A stretch of DNA of 64,000 nt from an uncultured Prevotellaceae bacterium (GCA_902778535.1 CACYYG010000034.1:17332-81331); one strand, 5' to 3'. Numbered from the stretch's first letter, positions 33,086 through 41,682 are shown. The notes: a model not told the origin generated them from the sequence alone. Translations and numbers: made by a program.

Positions 33086-33093
33086 CAAAATTA
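33086..33093 (-). promoter_or_regulatory. -7 box of the phosphonate operon promoter
   Basis: On the minus strand TAATTTTG lies 45 bp before the pepM ATG and after the epimerase stop, giving the seven-gene operon its own start. No clear -33 match. Confidence 0.65.
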
Positions 33094-33135
33094 CGCATTT
33101 TTTCTGAATAACGTTGCATTTTGCCTAAAAAACCG

Positions 33136-34161
33136 TTACAGCCAACCGTTCTCCTTATACCACTGAATGGTCAGCTTAGTGCCCTCCTTCAGTTGATAAT
33201 GCGGCTCATATCCCAGCTCGCGGCGGGCAGGCTCGATGTCGCAGCGCCAGTTGCGTTGCTTCAGAATGTGATACTTGTCGTTGTTCAGCGCCGAAATCTT
33301 GCCTGTCAGATGTCCCCACTTGTCGCCCAGCCAGGTGATGACACGCAGCACCCAGATGGGTGCTTTTATGCGTATCCACCACGGATGGCCCAGTTCTTCG
33401 CGGATGAGGTCGCTGAAGGTGGTCGACTGGTAGACCTCGCCGTCGGAGAGGAAGTATTTGCGACCCGTCTGACCCTTCTCGCAGGCAAGGAAGACGGCCT
33501 GCACCACGTCCTGCACATAGACGAAGGTGATGTCCTGACGCTTGAAGCCCACAGCAAAGTCGCTGTGCTGCTTGATGCTCTTTGCCATGAGGAAATAGTC
33601 GCGCTCACGCGGACCATAGACGCCGGTAGGCCTTAACACCACAAAGGGGAACAGCGAAGCACCCTTTTCCTGCGCCTCGTTGTTGAGGCTGTCCAGCCAC
33701 TGCTCAGCCTCCAGTTTGCTCTTGCCGTAGGCCGTATTGGGCTGCGGTGTGTCGTCTTCGCGAATCTCCGTGTAGGGCTGCTGCTCGTGGATGGCACCGA
33801 AGATGCTGAGCGAACTGATGTAGACAAAGCGTTTCAGCGGCATCTTCAGCGCCTGAAGTGCGCGCACCAGATTCTTCGTACCCTCGGTGTTGATGCGGAA
33901 GAAGTCTTCCGTGTTCAGACACTTCGTCACGCCGGCGGCATGCACCACGTAGTCAAACTCATGCCCCTTCAGCTGGCGCTCCAAGTCCTCCTGACTCGAG
34001 AGGTTCAGCTCGATGAAGTGGATGCGCTCGTCGGTGAGAAACTGCTTCGAACTGCTCTTGCGCATGGCAGCCCATGTGTCATAGCCTTGGCGCAATGCTT
34101 CCTCGACAATAAAGGAGCCGATGAAGCCGCTGGCGCCGGTCACTAATATCTTCATTTCCAT
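33136..34161 (-). CDS. NAD(P)-dependent epimerase/dehydratase-family oxidoreductase (extended SDR)
   Basis: This 341-residue Rossmann-fold enzyme has GASGFIGS (nucleotide binding), catalytic Ser in YISSLSIFG, and YGKSK (YxxxK) plus the substrate-loop LRPTGVYGPRE. The start MEMKILVTG at 34161 fits the promoter; a longer frame crosses it. It lies 95 bp upstream of pepM on the same strand but has its own promoter, and the operon has another, so linkage is loose. Relatives include nucleotide-sugar epimerases, 3-beta-hydroxysteroid-like dehydrogenases and the CerR-type ceramide/ketosphinganine reductases; a role in sphingolipid synthesis beside a phosphonolipid cluster is possible but speculative. 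Confidence 0.8.
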   Translation of the reverse strand: MEMKILVTGASGFIGSFIVEEALRQGYDTWAAMRKSSSKQFLTDERIHFIELNLSSQEDLERQLKGHEFDYVVHAAGVTKCLNTEDFFRINTEGTKNLVRALQALKMPLKRFVYISSLSIFGAIHEQQPYTEIREDDTPQPNTAYGKSKLEAEQWLDSLNNEAQEKGASLFPFVVLRPTGVYGPRERDYFLMAKSIKQHSDFAVGFKRQDITFVYVQDVVQAVFLACEKGQTGRKYFLSDGEVYQSTTFSDLIREELGHPWWIRIKAPIWVLRVITWLGDKWGHLTGKISALNNDKYHILKQRNWRCDIEPARRELGYEPHYQLKEGTKLTIQWYKENGWL

Positions 34162-34181
34162 CAGATTTCTTTTTATTTCTG

Positions 34182-34213
34182 CAAAGGTAAGGATAAAAAC
34201 CTGTTTGTCCAAA
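34182..34213 (-). promoter_or_regulatory. Promoter of the epimerase-family gene
   Basis: On the minus strand TACCTTTG (34182-34189) has TTTG (34210-34213) 20 bp upstream, 20 bp before the ATG at 34161. Confidence 0.75.
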
Positions 34214-34535
34214 TAATAATGCCAAAACTTTCAGAACGGCGCAAAAATATGATTCTCATTAATCAGAGCAAAAACGCTCCTTTCTTCTGCCCCACCCTTT
34301 TGGCAAAACCAAATTGTAAAGATTTATTACCAGGAAAACAGGTCGCTCGGAAATGTCAATCTAGAGAAAACAAGGGTGACTCCGACACCCAAAAAGACCT
34401 TTTTTTGGCCGTCGGGAAGCACATCGGAAGAGAAAAAACTGCGCACTTCGCGGAAAATGTGCAGCTTTTCAGCTTCCTCAAGAGCCTATTTGTGAGTTTT
34501 TCGAGGTCCTTCAGCATCATAAAGAGGCTCCGCAT

Positions 34536-34561
34536 GAAAAAATCTATCGATAGTTTTTTTC
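34536..34561. repeat. 26-bp palindrome centred on ATCGAT, copy 2
   Basis: Same as 22301-22326 with one mismatch; followed after 7 bp by TCATGTTTTT as in copy 1. An outer inverted pair (GAGGCTC … GAGCCTC) encloses it. Confidence 0.85.
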
Positions 34562-34802
34562 AAAACCATCATGTTTTTTTTAGCGCAGAGCCTCGCCAGA
34601 AACGAAAACAGCTGCAAGCGGCTGTTAATCAACAAGATAGCAAACCCCTCCATTTTTGTCTTATTTTCGTCCTTCGAAGCACTTGCTGAATTCTGAGCGA
34701 TTCTCGTTGTCCTATCTTTTTACTTTTGTAAAGATTCATGACAATAAGCCCAAGTCCCTTTTCGTCTGTCAAAAGAAAATGCCGTTAAGATATTTCAAAA
34801 TA

Positions 34803-34835
34803 TTTGGCAAAATTCAAAAAAGATGGTTATATTTG
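34803..34835 (+). promoter_or_regulatory. Promoter of the LRR protein gene
   Basis: TTTG (34803-34806) and TATATTTG (34828-34835) are spaced 21 bp, 36 bp before the ATG. Confidence 0.75.
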
Positions 34836-34871
34836 CACTAAAAAAAGAGACGAATTAGAGTTACAAAGAAT

Positions 34872-36122
34872 ATGAGAATTCCTATTAAACCTTTATATTA
34901 CAATATTGAACTAATCTTGTCTGATGACGGCCTCACGCTTACTGGCACTTCAGGGTTGGCATCAAGCCATTTAGGCAGGATAGTCATTCCCGATGGCATA
35001 GAAAGTATACGTAAAGACACATTCAAAGGGTGTATTAACTTGACCGAGATTCACTTGCCAGCCAGTGTGGCTGACATAGAACCGGAGACATTTGACGGAT
35101 GTATTTCTCTTACCAGTATCGATGTGTCTGATGACAATAAACACTATATGTCTGAGGAAGGAATATTGTATGACCGCAGGCAACAGTCTGTCGTGAGGAC
35201 GCCCATTGCAAAAGCCATATCGGAAATCCGCCTGCCAGATAGCGTGAGAAGAATCGGCCCCTGCGCTTTTAAAAAATGCAAGAACCTGAAGGAGGTCATC
35301 ATCTCACCACTCTTGGCAGAAATAGGTGATGAGGCTTTCTATAATTGCCCGTCACTTGTGAGTATAAGAACATCGGATGATGTCGCTTCAGGTAGTGGCA
35401 TACACTTTCCTCCTGATATAAAGAGAATCGGCGCTTCTTCATTCTACGGCTGCACTGCCATTGACGACATCCATTTGCCATCATCCATTGAAGAATATGG
35501 ATATAGTGTTTTTGAGGAATGTCGAAACCTGAAAAGCATCACTATCCCTACAGGATGCAGGGAAATTGCCAGCTCCATGTTCAGCTGGTGCAAGAATCTC
35601 GAAGAGGTGAACATCCAGGACAGTGTCGTCTGTATTGGCCCATGGTCTTTCCTGGGCTGCCTGCATCTGACAAAGATTGACATTCCGCCCACCGTGACGA
35701 AATTAGGCTACGGGGCATTCCGCGACTGCCGCCGCTTGGGCAACCTGCGCTTGCCCGACGGCCTTACCGAAATAGAGGGAGAGCTGTTCAACAGTTGCGA
35801 CGGCATCACACGTATCGTCATTCCTGAAGGAGTACGCGAGGTGGGTGACAGCGCCATCAGACTATGCAAATCGCTAGAGTTCTTGTCATTGCCGAGCACT
35901 CTTGAGGAGATTTCTTTTGGCGGCTTCGGACAATGTCATCAGCTCCGACTTGTGCAATGCCATTCCAAAAATCCCGATAGCATTTCCATGTCTAAAAGCG
36001 CATTCTTGGACATGGATTTAAGGCGTTGCACACTACAAGTGCCCAAAGGAATGGAACAGGTGTATCGCGACCATTTCGTGTTCGGCCTTTTCGGCTTGAT
36101 TGAAGGTAACCTGGATGATTGA
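34872..36122 (+). CDS. Leucine-rich repeat protein (LRR_5, BspA-like), no signal peptide
   Basis: This 416-residue protein is made of about twelve ~23-residue LRR_5 repeats of the TpLRR/BspA type (IVIPDGIESIRKDTFKGCINL, IHLPASVADIEPETFDGC and so on). Most BspA-like proteins of Bacteroidetes are secreted adhesins, but this one starts MRIPIKPLYYNIE with neither signal peptide nor lipobox, and has no C-terminal sorting motif. It is therefore probably cytoplasmic, or the exported part is missing. The start fits the promoter at 34803-34835. Binding partner unknown. Some internal repeats carry an interrupted register (residues ~87-115, including DDNKHYMSEEGILYD, a common BspA insertion). Confidence 0.85.
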   Translation: MRIPIKPLYYNIELILSDDGLTLTGTSGLASSHLGRIVIPDGIESIRKDTFKGCINLTEIHLPASVADIEPETFDGCISLTSIDVSDDNKHYMSEEGILYDRRQQSVVRTPIAKAISEIRLPDSVRRIGPCAFKKCKNLKEVIISPLLAEIGDEAFYNCPSLVSIRTSDDVASGSGIHFPPDIKRIGASSFYGCTAIDDIHLPSSIEEYGYSVFEECRNLKSITIPTGCREIASSMFSWCKNLEEVNIQDSVVCIGPWSFLGCLHLTKIDIPPTVTKLGYGAFRDCRRLGNLRLPDGLTEIEGELFNSCDGITRIVIPEGVREVGDSAIRLCKSLEFLSLPSTLEEISFGGFGQCHQLRLVQCHSKNPDSISMSKSAFLDMDLRRCTLQVPKGMEQVYRDHFVFGLFGLIEGNLDD

Positions 36123-36286
36123 ATGTAAATAGGAATCGGCAAAACATGGGCAGCGATGAACGGCTTCTAACCCGTCATCGCAAAGGTAGTGAATTGTTTT
36201 GGAACTGACAAGAAAAGAAAAAGGAGGGGAAATGTTTGGAGGAATGGGAAGATTGTTGTAATTTTACGCCCAAAACCGATAATAAG

Positions 36287-37933
36287 ATGAACAACATTGT
36301 AAAAATGATGGTTGCAGCTGTCTGCTGCACAGCAATGGCCACGTCGTGCGCCACAAAGACAAGTGAAATGAACCAGAGTGAACTAACAACGCCAGGCAAC
36401 CCCTACATGCCGCTGTGGGAGCATATTCCCGACGGCGAGCCCTACGTGTTTGAAGACCCCGATCAGCCCGGCAAGTACCGTGTCTATGTCTATGGCTCAC
36501 ACGACGACCTCATTACCGAATACTGCGGTCGCGATCAAGTGGTGTGGTCGGCCTCGGTCGACAGCCTGAACAACTGGCGCTACGACGGCACCATCCTTGT
36601 GGTGGACAAAAACCGCGACGGCAAGTCCTTTGACAAGGCCGACGTGCTCTATGCTCCCGACGTGACTTACGTCCCCTCCCCTTCGGGGAGGTCGGGAGGG
36701 GTCTATTATCTCTTCCCCAACGACCAGAGCTGGGGACGCAACGGACTGATAGCGAAGAGCGACCGTCCCGACGGGCCTTTCGTGGTGTGCAACTGGAGCA
36801 AGGAGAATCCTGATCAGGCAGACGGTGTGCTGCAGTTCGACCCCGCTGTGTTTGTCGACGACGACGGTCGCGTTTACGGCTACTGGGGCTTCGAGCGCTC
36901 GATGGCTGCCGAGCTCGACCCTCAGACGATGGCTACCGTCAAGCCTGGAACCGAGGTGGTGGAGGACATGATTTCGGGCCGCAATCAGGAAGGCCGCTTC
37001 AAGTTCTTCGAGGCCAGCAGCATCCGCAAAATCAAGGACAAGTATGTCTTCATCTACAGCCGCTTCACCGAGGAGGGCGAGTTCGGCCTGCCCTCATCGA
37101 ACTATACCCTGGCCTACGCCTATAGCGACCACCCGCTCGGCCCTTGGACCTACGGCGGCACCATCATCGACGGACGCGGACGCGAAATCAATGAGCAGGG
37201 TGACACCATCGCTTCAGCTGTGCCCGACGGCAACACGCACGGCTCCATCTGCGAAATCAACGGACAGTGGTATGTGTTCTATCATCGCCAGACCGGCACC
37301 AACGAGTATGCCCGTCAGGCAATGGTGGCTCCCATCGAGGTGAAAGTGGAAGAGGGCGAAGGCGGCAAGGTGGAGATCAGCGAAGGCGAGTACAACTCGT
37401 GCGGCTTCTCGCTGCAGGGCCTCAACCCCTTTGAGCGCCACTCGGCCGGCATCGCCTGCTGGACCACGGGTCCGAAGCCGGCTGTTCACGAATGGCCCAA
37501 CAACACATTCTACGGCTCGTATGTTGCTGCTACCTACGGCACCGATGACCGTTTTGAAGCGCCTTACGACCTGCGCAACAACACCAATCCTGTAGTGAAC
37601 AATACCAACGGTTCCATCGTGGGCTACAAGTATTTCCTCTTCGATGACGACAAGCTGACCGGCGATTTGGAGCTCCGTGTCACGCTCATTCCCGAGGGCG
37701 CCGACGGCACCATCGAGGTGTGGGCAGACCGCCCCTGGGCTTCGCAGGGTGGCAAGAAGATTGGCGCCATCGAGCTGAAGGCCGACATGCCTCAGGAGTC
37801 CACCGAGCTGACCACCCCCATCGACAACGTCTCAGAGCTGAGCGGCAAGCACGCCATCTTCTTGAAGTTCTTTGCCAAGCAGGAGGGTGAAGAGAAGTCG
37901 CTCTGCACCCTTGAAAGTCTGGAGTTCAAATAA
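36287..37933 (+). CDS. GH43-family glycoside hydrolase lipoprotein (beta-xylosidase/alpha-L-arabinofuranosidase-like)
   Basis: This is a five-bladed propeller glycosidase acting on arabinan or xylan side chains. The start MNNIVKMM gives a lipoprotein signal with lipobox ATSC near residue 20. GH43 elements include the N-terminal GDPYVFE-like (GEPYVFEDPD), LYAPDVTY with the catalytic-site Asp, DPAVFVDDDGRVYGYWG, FFEASSIRK (catalytic Glu) and HGSICEINGQWYVFYHR. The C-terminal ~150 residues form a CBM6-like beta domain. A GC-rich hairpin repeat encodes the loop PSPSGRSGG around residue 130. It converges on the GH2 gene with a single base between the stops. Exact sugar specificity is not inferable. 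Confidence 0.87.
   Translation: MNNIVKMMVAAVCCTAMATSCATKTSEMNQSELTTPGNPYMPLWEHIPDGEPYVFEDPDQPGKYRVYVYGSHDDLITEYCGRDQVVWSASVDSLNNWRYDGTILVVDKNRDGKSFDKADVLYAPDVTYVPSPSGRSGGVYYLFPNDQSWGRNGLIAKSDRPDGPFVVCNWSKENPDQADGVLQFDPAVFVDDDGRVYGYWGFERSMAAELDPQTMATVKPGTEVVEDMISGRNQEGRFKFFEASSIRKIKDKYVFIYSRFTEEGEFGLPSSNYTLAYAYSDHPLGPWTYGGTIIDGRGREINEQGDTIASAVPDGNTHGSICEINGQWYVFYHRQTGTNEYARQAMVAPIEVKVEEGEGGKVEISEGEYNSCGFSLQGLNPFERHSAGIACWTTGPKPAVHEWPNNTFYGSYVAATYGTDDRFEAPYDLRNNTNPVVNNTNGSIVGYKYFLFDDDKLTGDLELRVTLIPEGADGTIEVWADRPWASQGGKKIGAIELKADMPQESTELTTPIDNVSELSGKHAIFLKFFAKQEGEEKSLCTLESLEFK
36671..36703 (+). repeat. GC-rich REP-like palindrome embedded in the GH43 gene
   Basis: CTCCCCTTCGGGGAG with outer CCCC…GGGG arms, in frame, encoding PSPSGRSGG in a loop between propeller strands. 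Confidence 0.65.
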
Positions 37934-37934
37934 A

Positions 37935-40406
37935 TCAGAAATTGACTTGAGCGTCCTGCAGGTAGGGTGATGTGGCACGAACAGTGACGGGCTGCCCATC
38001 CACGGGCTGAACATAGGCGACAAGGCGGCCGCCGTTGACACGCAGCTGCTGATTGGGCCAGTAAGCGGGAGCGCGGCGTGGAGCAGTGCTCCCGTTTGCA
38101 TTTCCATTCTCCATTCCCAGCAGCCGACCTCCCTGCACGAAGAGCGTCACCATGTTGTCGGCGTCCTTTACAAGATTGCCCTGTTCGTCGACGACTTCGA
38201 CGAAGACGTGCATCCGTCCGTCGGTGGTCAAGCGCAATGCGGCGGGCCTGCCGGCAGTCTTCAACTCGTATGCAGCGCCATTGTCGGCTTCACAACGTAA
38301 TGTACCGGGCTGATAGTCGACATCGCAGTAGAGGATGCCAGTATCCTCGTGGCGCTGCATCGTCACGTCGAGTGGGAGGCCGTTGAGGAAAAGGCGTGCG
38401 CTGCCAGCGTTGGTGTAGCAGACCACGCGAACGCGGTCGCCCTCGTTATAGTTCCACGTGTCGGAGGCATAGGGATGAGGGGGCTGGGAACGGCCTCCTC
38501 TTCGTCCTCCACGGGTGGCATTAGAGGCGGACCCTATCCTATAGCTACCGAGATAGCATACGGGCTGCTCGCTCCACAGCGAGGCACGATACCAGCCGAG
38601 TGGCTTGCGCTGTCCGGCCAGGTCGAGCAGTCCTGCGGTGCTGCCGCGGGCAGGCCAAGTGCCGCTCTCTCCTAAGTAGTCGATGCCCGTCCATAGGAAC
38701 TGTCCGAAGATGAAGTCGCGGTCGGTGACGGCTTTCCATGCAGCCAGGTCGTGACGGTTCTCTGAGCCGTAGAGGATGCGCTGCGGATAGGTCTTGTGGT
38801 CTTGGTCGTAGCGGCTCTCGGTGTAGTTGTAGCCCACCACGTCGACCGCCTCGGGATAGGCCGTCTGGTTAGACATCACCACTCCTGCCAAAGCGCCCGT
38901 TGTAGGACGCGAGGAATCAATTTCTTTTACAATCTTTGCCAACCGCTGAGCGATGATGCCGATGCGCATAGCGTCGGGCTGACCGGGCTTGTAGCCGCCG
39001 TACATAGGCTGTGTGAAGCCTGAGCCGCCGCCGTCGAGCACGGGATGCGTGTAAGGGTCATTGGGATAGTCGACCTCATTGCCGATAGACCATAGGAAGA
39101 CGCTGGGATGGCAGCGGTCGCGGCGCACCATATCGGCTACGTCGCGGTCAATCCATTCCTCGAAATAAGTGTAGGTGCCCTCAAAGCCGGGACGTCCCTG
39201 ATTCCATCCTTTCAGCCATTTACGCTTGGGAAACTCCCACTCGTCGCTGGCCTCGTCCATCACCAGCATCCCCTCCTCGTCACAGATGTCGTAGAGGGCA
39301 GGCGCGTGGGGATTGTGGCTCATGCGCAGGGCATTGACGCCGATGGCTTTCAGCTCGCGCACGCGGCGGCGCCACACCTCAGCAGGCACGGCGGTACCCA
39401 AAACGCCGGCATCGTCGTGCACGCAGACGCCCTTCACCTTCATCCACTGCCCGTTAAGCGCAAAGCCTTTATCGGGCGAGAACTCCAGCGTGCGCAAACC
39501 TACTTTCACTGTCGATTCGTCGCCGTTGCTGAGTTTGGTGGTGAGCGTATATAAATAAGGATTATCGAGCGACCAGCGTTGCGGACGGTAGACGTTCAGC
39601 TTGACGGTCTTTTTCTCTTGCGTTCCGATAGCGGTCGTGTTCTTTGCTACGATGTTGCCGTCGGCATCGGAAAGCTCCACAACGGCCTTTAGCTGCAAAG
39701 CGCTCTTCTCGCTACGCTCGTCGGTGGTCTCGATGTCTACGTCAATGACGGCTTTGTTGTTGTTCATACTGCTAAGACGGTATGCTGTTCCCCACAGGGC
39801 CAAGTGCACTTCGGGAGCTGTAACGAGCCACACATTGCGATAGATGCCCGAGCCAGTGTACCAGCGGCTATCGGCCTCGGCCGAATGGTCGACGCGCACG
39901 GCCAGCACGTTCTGTCCGTCGGTGCGCAGATACGGTGTCAAATCATAGAGGAACGACGCGAATCCGCTGGGCCGCTTGCCCAACAGACGGCCGTTGAGGT
40001 AGACTTCGGAGTAGTTGTAGACACCCTCGAAGTAGACGAAAGTTTTAGCAGCTGATGAACCCGGTTTTTCACGGATTGTTTCATTATTGCGTGTTAGTCC
40101 GTGCTGATCCGCTGCTATTGTTTTTCTGTACCACGCCACTCCGCCTGGCAGATAGCCTTGACAGCTTCCTTTGTCGGGCGACATGGGCTGCTCCACGCTC
40201 CAGTCGTGCGGCAGGGTGACGCGGCGCCAGCGCGAGTCGTCGTAGTCGGGGTTTTTCATTTCGGGCGATTCAGACACGTTCCAGGCGCTGTCAACAAGCA
40301 GAAAGCGCCAGTCGTCGTTCAGCAGCTGGGCATGGCCGAAGGAAACCTGTGCTGTGGCCTTTCCCATCAGAAAAACGAACATAGTCAGGGTTAATAGTCT
40401 TTTCAT
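37935..40406 (-). CDS. GH2-family beta-galactosidase with C-terminal DUF4982-type domain
   Basis: This exported enzyme of about 823 residues removes terminal beta-galactose from glycans. The ATG at 40406 gives a signal peptide (MKRLLTLTMFVFLMGKATAQ) right after the promoter; a longer frame crosses the promoter and a repeat array. The sugar-binding domain (DWSVEQPMSPDKGSCQGYLPGG), immunoglobulin-like domain and TIM barrel follow, with acid/base Glu in WSIGNEVDY and probable nucleophile Glu in YGSENRHD. The C-terminal DUF4982-like domain contains LFLNGLPLDV and DNMVTLFVQGGRLLGMENG. Beta-galactosidase is the commonest activity; related GH2 enzymes act on other beta-linkages. Confidence 0.88.
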   Translation of the reverse strand: MKRLLTLTMFVFLMGKATAQVSFGHAQLLNDDWRFLLVDSAWNVSESPEMKNPDYDDSRWRRVTLPHDWSVEQPMSPDKGSCQGYLPGGVAWYRKTIAADQHGLTRNNETIREKPGSSAAKTFVYFEGVYNYSEVYLNGRLLGKRPSGFASFLYDLTPYLRTDGQNVLAVRVDHSAEADSRWYTGSGIYRNVWLVTAPEVHLALWGTAYRLSSMNNNKAVIDVDIETTDERSEKSALQLKAVVELSDADGNIVAKNTTAIGTQEKKTVKLNVYRPQRWSLDNPYLYTLTTKLSNGDESTVKVGLRTLEFSPDKGFALNGQWMKVKGVCVHDDAGVLGTAVPAEVWRRRVRELKAIGVNALRMSHNPHAPALYDICDEEGMLVMDEASDEWEFPKRKWLKGWNQGRPGFEGTYTYFEEWIDRDVADMVRRDRCHPSVFLWSIGNEVDYPNDPYTHPVLDGGGSGFTQPMYGGYKPGQPDAMRIGIIAQRLAKIVKEIDSSRPTTGALAGVVMSNQTAYPEAVDVVGYNYTESRYDQDHKTYPQRILYGSENRHDLAAWKAVTDRDFIFGQFLWTGIDYLGESGTWPARGSTAGLLDLAGQRKPLGWYRASLWSEQPVCYLGSYRIGSASNATRGGRRGGRSQPPHPYASDTWNYNEGDRVRVVCYTNAGSARLFLNGLPLDVTMQRHEDTGILYCDVDYQPGTLRCEADNGAAYELKTAGRPAALRLTTDGRMHVFVEVVDEQGNLVKDADNMVTLFVQGGRLLGMENGNANGSTAPRRAPAYWPNQQLRVNGGRLVAYVQPVDGQPVTVRATSPYLQDAQVNF

Positions 40407-40444
40407 GTTGGTGAGGTTTTGTTTCAATAAAAACATTGTGGTTA

Positions 40445-40476
40445 CAAAGATAGTGCTTTTTCTGCATCCAAACAAA
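40445..40476 (-). promoter_or_regulatory. Promoter of the GH2 gene
   Basis: On the minus strand TATCTTTG (40445-40452) has TTTG (40473-40476) 20 bp upstream, 38 bp before the ATG. Confidence 0.75.
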
Positions 40477-40544
40477 CAATTTGTACGAAAAAAAATCAAA
40501 TCGCGGCTGAAACAGCAAAAGTGTTTCAAAATATCTCGGTGCTT

Positions 40545-40617
40545 GAAACACTTTGTTTCGAGGCTAGAAACACTTTGTTTCAAAGGCAGAAACAAAGTGT
40601 TTCAAAGGCAGAAACAC
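40545..40617. repeat. Array of 15-bp palindromes at 22-bp period (GAAACA…GTTTC family)
   Basis: Units start at 40545, 40567, 40589 and 40611 (last partial). Each is GAAACACTTTGTTTC or its inverse, with 7-bp linkers (GAGGCTA, AAAGGCA, AAAGGCA). A looser related palindrome precedes them at 40509-40527. Confidence 0.88.
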
Positions 40618-40704
40618 TATTCAAAGCACAGGCCGGAAAAACCAAAGCTTTCGGACAAGTAGCTGAAGGCTTCGGACAAAAACGGAAAATAATCGGCATG
40701 TTTT

Positions 40705-40736
40705 ATTGGACATTATCAAAAAAAACAGTACCTTTG
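40705..40736 (+). promoter_or_regulatory. Promoter of the DUF3737 gene
   Basis: ATTG (40705-40708) and TACCTTTG (40729-40736) are spaced 20 bp, 23 bp before the ATG. Confidence 0.75.
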
Positions 40737-40759
40737 CGGCTGAAACTTAAAAGCTGAAT

Positions 40760-41620
40760 ATGATAAACAAAACTATTAAGAATCAACACTTCGAAGGCGA
40801 GAGACCGCTATTCGAAAGTCACAATCTAAGACTGGAACAGGTGACGATTGGCGACGGCGAAAGTGCCGTGAAAGAGTGCTCAGACATTGAGGCCGAGGAC
40901 TGCCACTTCTGGGGTAAGTACCCCTTCTGGCATGTACACGGCCTGAAGATTAACCGCTGCCAGTTCGACGCCGGCGCGCGCTCGGCCCTCTGGTACACCG
41001 ACCATCTGGAAATGAAAAATACGCGCATCGACGCTCCGAAGATGTTCCGTGAGGCACACGACCTGTACTTGGAGAACGTGGTCATCAACGACGCCGACGA
41101 GGTATTCTGGCGCTGTAGCAACATCAAGGCGTGGAACCTGGAGCTGCACGACGGCACCTATCCTTTCATGTTCTGCGAGAATGTCAGCATCAATGGCCTG
41201 AAGAGCGACTCGAAGTACGTCTTCCAGTATTGCAAGAACGTGGAGATACAGAACGCCCACATCGTCACGAAGGACTCGTTCTGGGAGTGCGAGAATGTCA
41301 CAATCGTCAACAGTATCCTCGACGGCGAGTATCTGGCGTGGCACTCGAAGCATGTGCGGCTCATCAACTGCCATCTGGCAGGCGAGCAGCTGCTTTGCTA
41401 TGCCCATCACCTGGAACTGGAGAACTGTACCTTTGACAAGGCCTGCGACCGCGTGTTCGAATACAGCGAGGTGAATGCCGACATCCGCGGACATATTGAG
41501 AACATCAAGAATCCGACAAGCGGATACATCACTGCCGACAGCATCGGCAGCATCACTATCGATGAATACGTAAGGCAGCCGGCCAATTGCGTCATTGACA
41601 TCAAGGGGGAGTGGCGATAA
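40760..41620 (+). CDS. DUF3737 family protein (right-handed beta-helix)
   Basis: This 286-residue cytoplasmic protein belongs to DUF3737, of unknown function. It consists of short repeats (NLRLEQVTIGDGESAVKEC, LKINRCQFDAGARSALWYT, LYLENVVINDADEVFWRC) that would stack into a parallel beta-helix, each turn rich in aromatic, Cys and His residues. No signal peptide. The start is fixed by the promoter. It is followed at once by the left arm of the GxxExxY cassette, whose 8-bp repeats start right behind its stop codon. Confidence 0.85.
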   Translation: MINKTIKNQHFEGERPLFESHNLRLEQVTIGDGESAVKECSDIEAEDCHFWGKYPFWHVHGLKINRCQFDAGARSALWYTDHLEMKNTRIDAPKMFREAHDLYLENVVINDADEVFWRCSNIKAWNLELHDGTYPFMFCENVSINGLKSDSKYVFQYCKNVEIQNAHIVTKDSFWECENVTIVNSILDGEYLAWHSKHVRLINCHLAGEQLLCYAHHLELENCTFDKACDRVFEYSEVNADIRGHIENIKNPTSGYITADSIGSITIDEYVRQPANCVIDIKGEWR

Positions 41621-41660
41621 GACAACAAGACAACAAGACAATAAGACAATAAGACGATAG
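41621..41660 (+). repeat. Left arm of GxxExxY cassette 2: five 8-bp repeats
   Basis: Units GACAACAA (x2), GACAATAA (x2), GACGATAG. It is the inverse of the ATTGTCTT-type repeats at 42091-42177. Confidence 0.92.
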
Positions 41661-41682
41661 GAGGTCATGCTGATATATTATT

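Larger units (their letters stand above)
34162..34871. other. Gene-free 710-bp divergent region
   Basis: It holds the epimerase promoter, the second ATCGAT palindrome and the LRR-gene promoter. A 156-codon open frame (34219-34689) is AT-rich, lacks a recognisable domain and runs through the palindrome, so I do not call it a gene. Confidence 0.7.
40407..40759. other. 353-bp divergent intergenic region
   Basis: It contains the GH2 promoter, an array of GAAACA…TGTTTC palindromes at 22-bp period (40545-40617) and the DUF3737 gene promoter. No gene is seen. Confidence 0.8.

Noticed and set aside
34219-34689. 156-codon plus-strand ORF
   Set aside because: AT-rich, no domain, no promoter of its own, and it runs through the ATCGAT palindrome shared with a gene-free region.
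37933-37935. Possible overlap or frameshift between GH43 and GH2 genes
   Set aside because: The two genes are convergent, with one base between their stop codons; both are complete.
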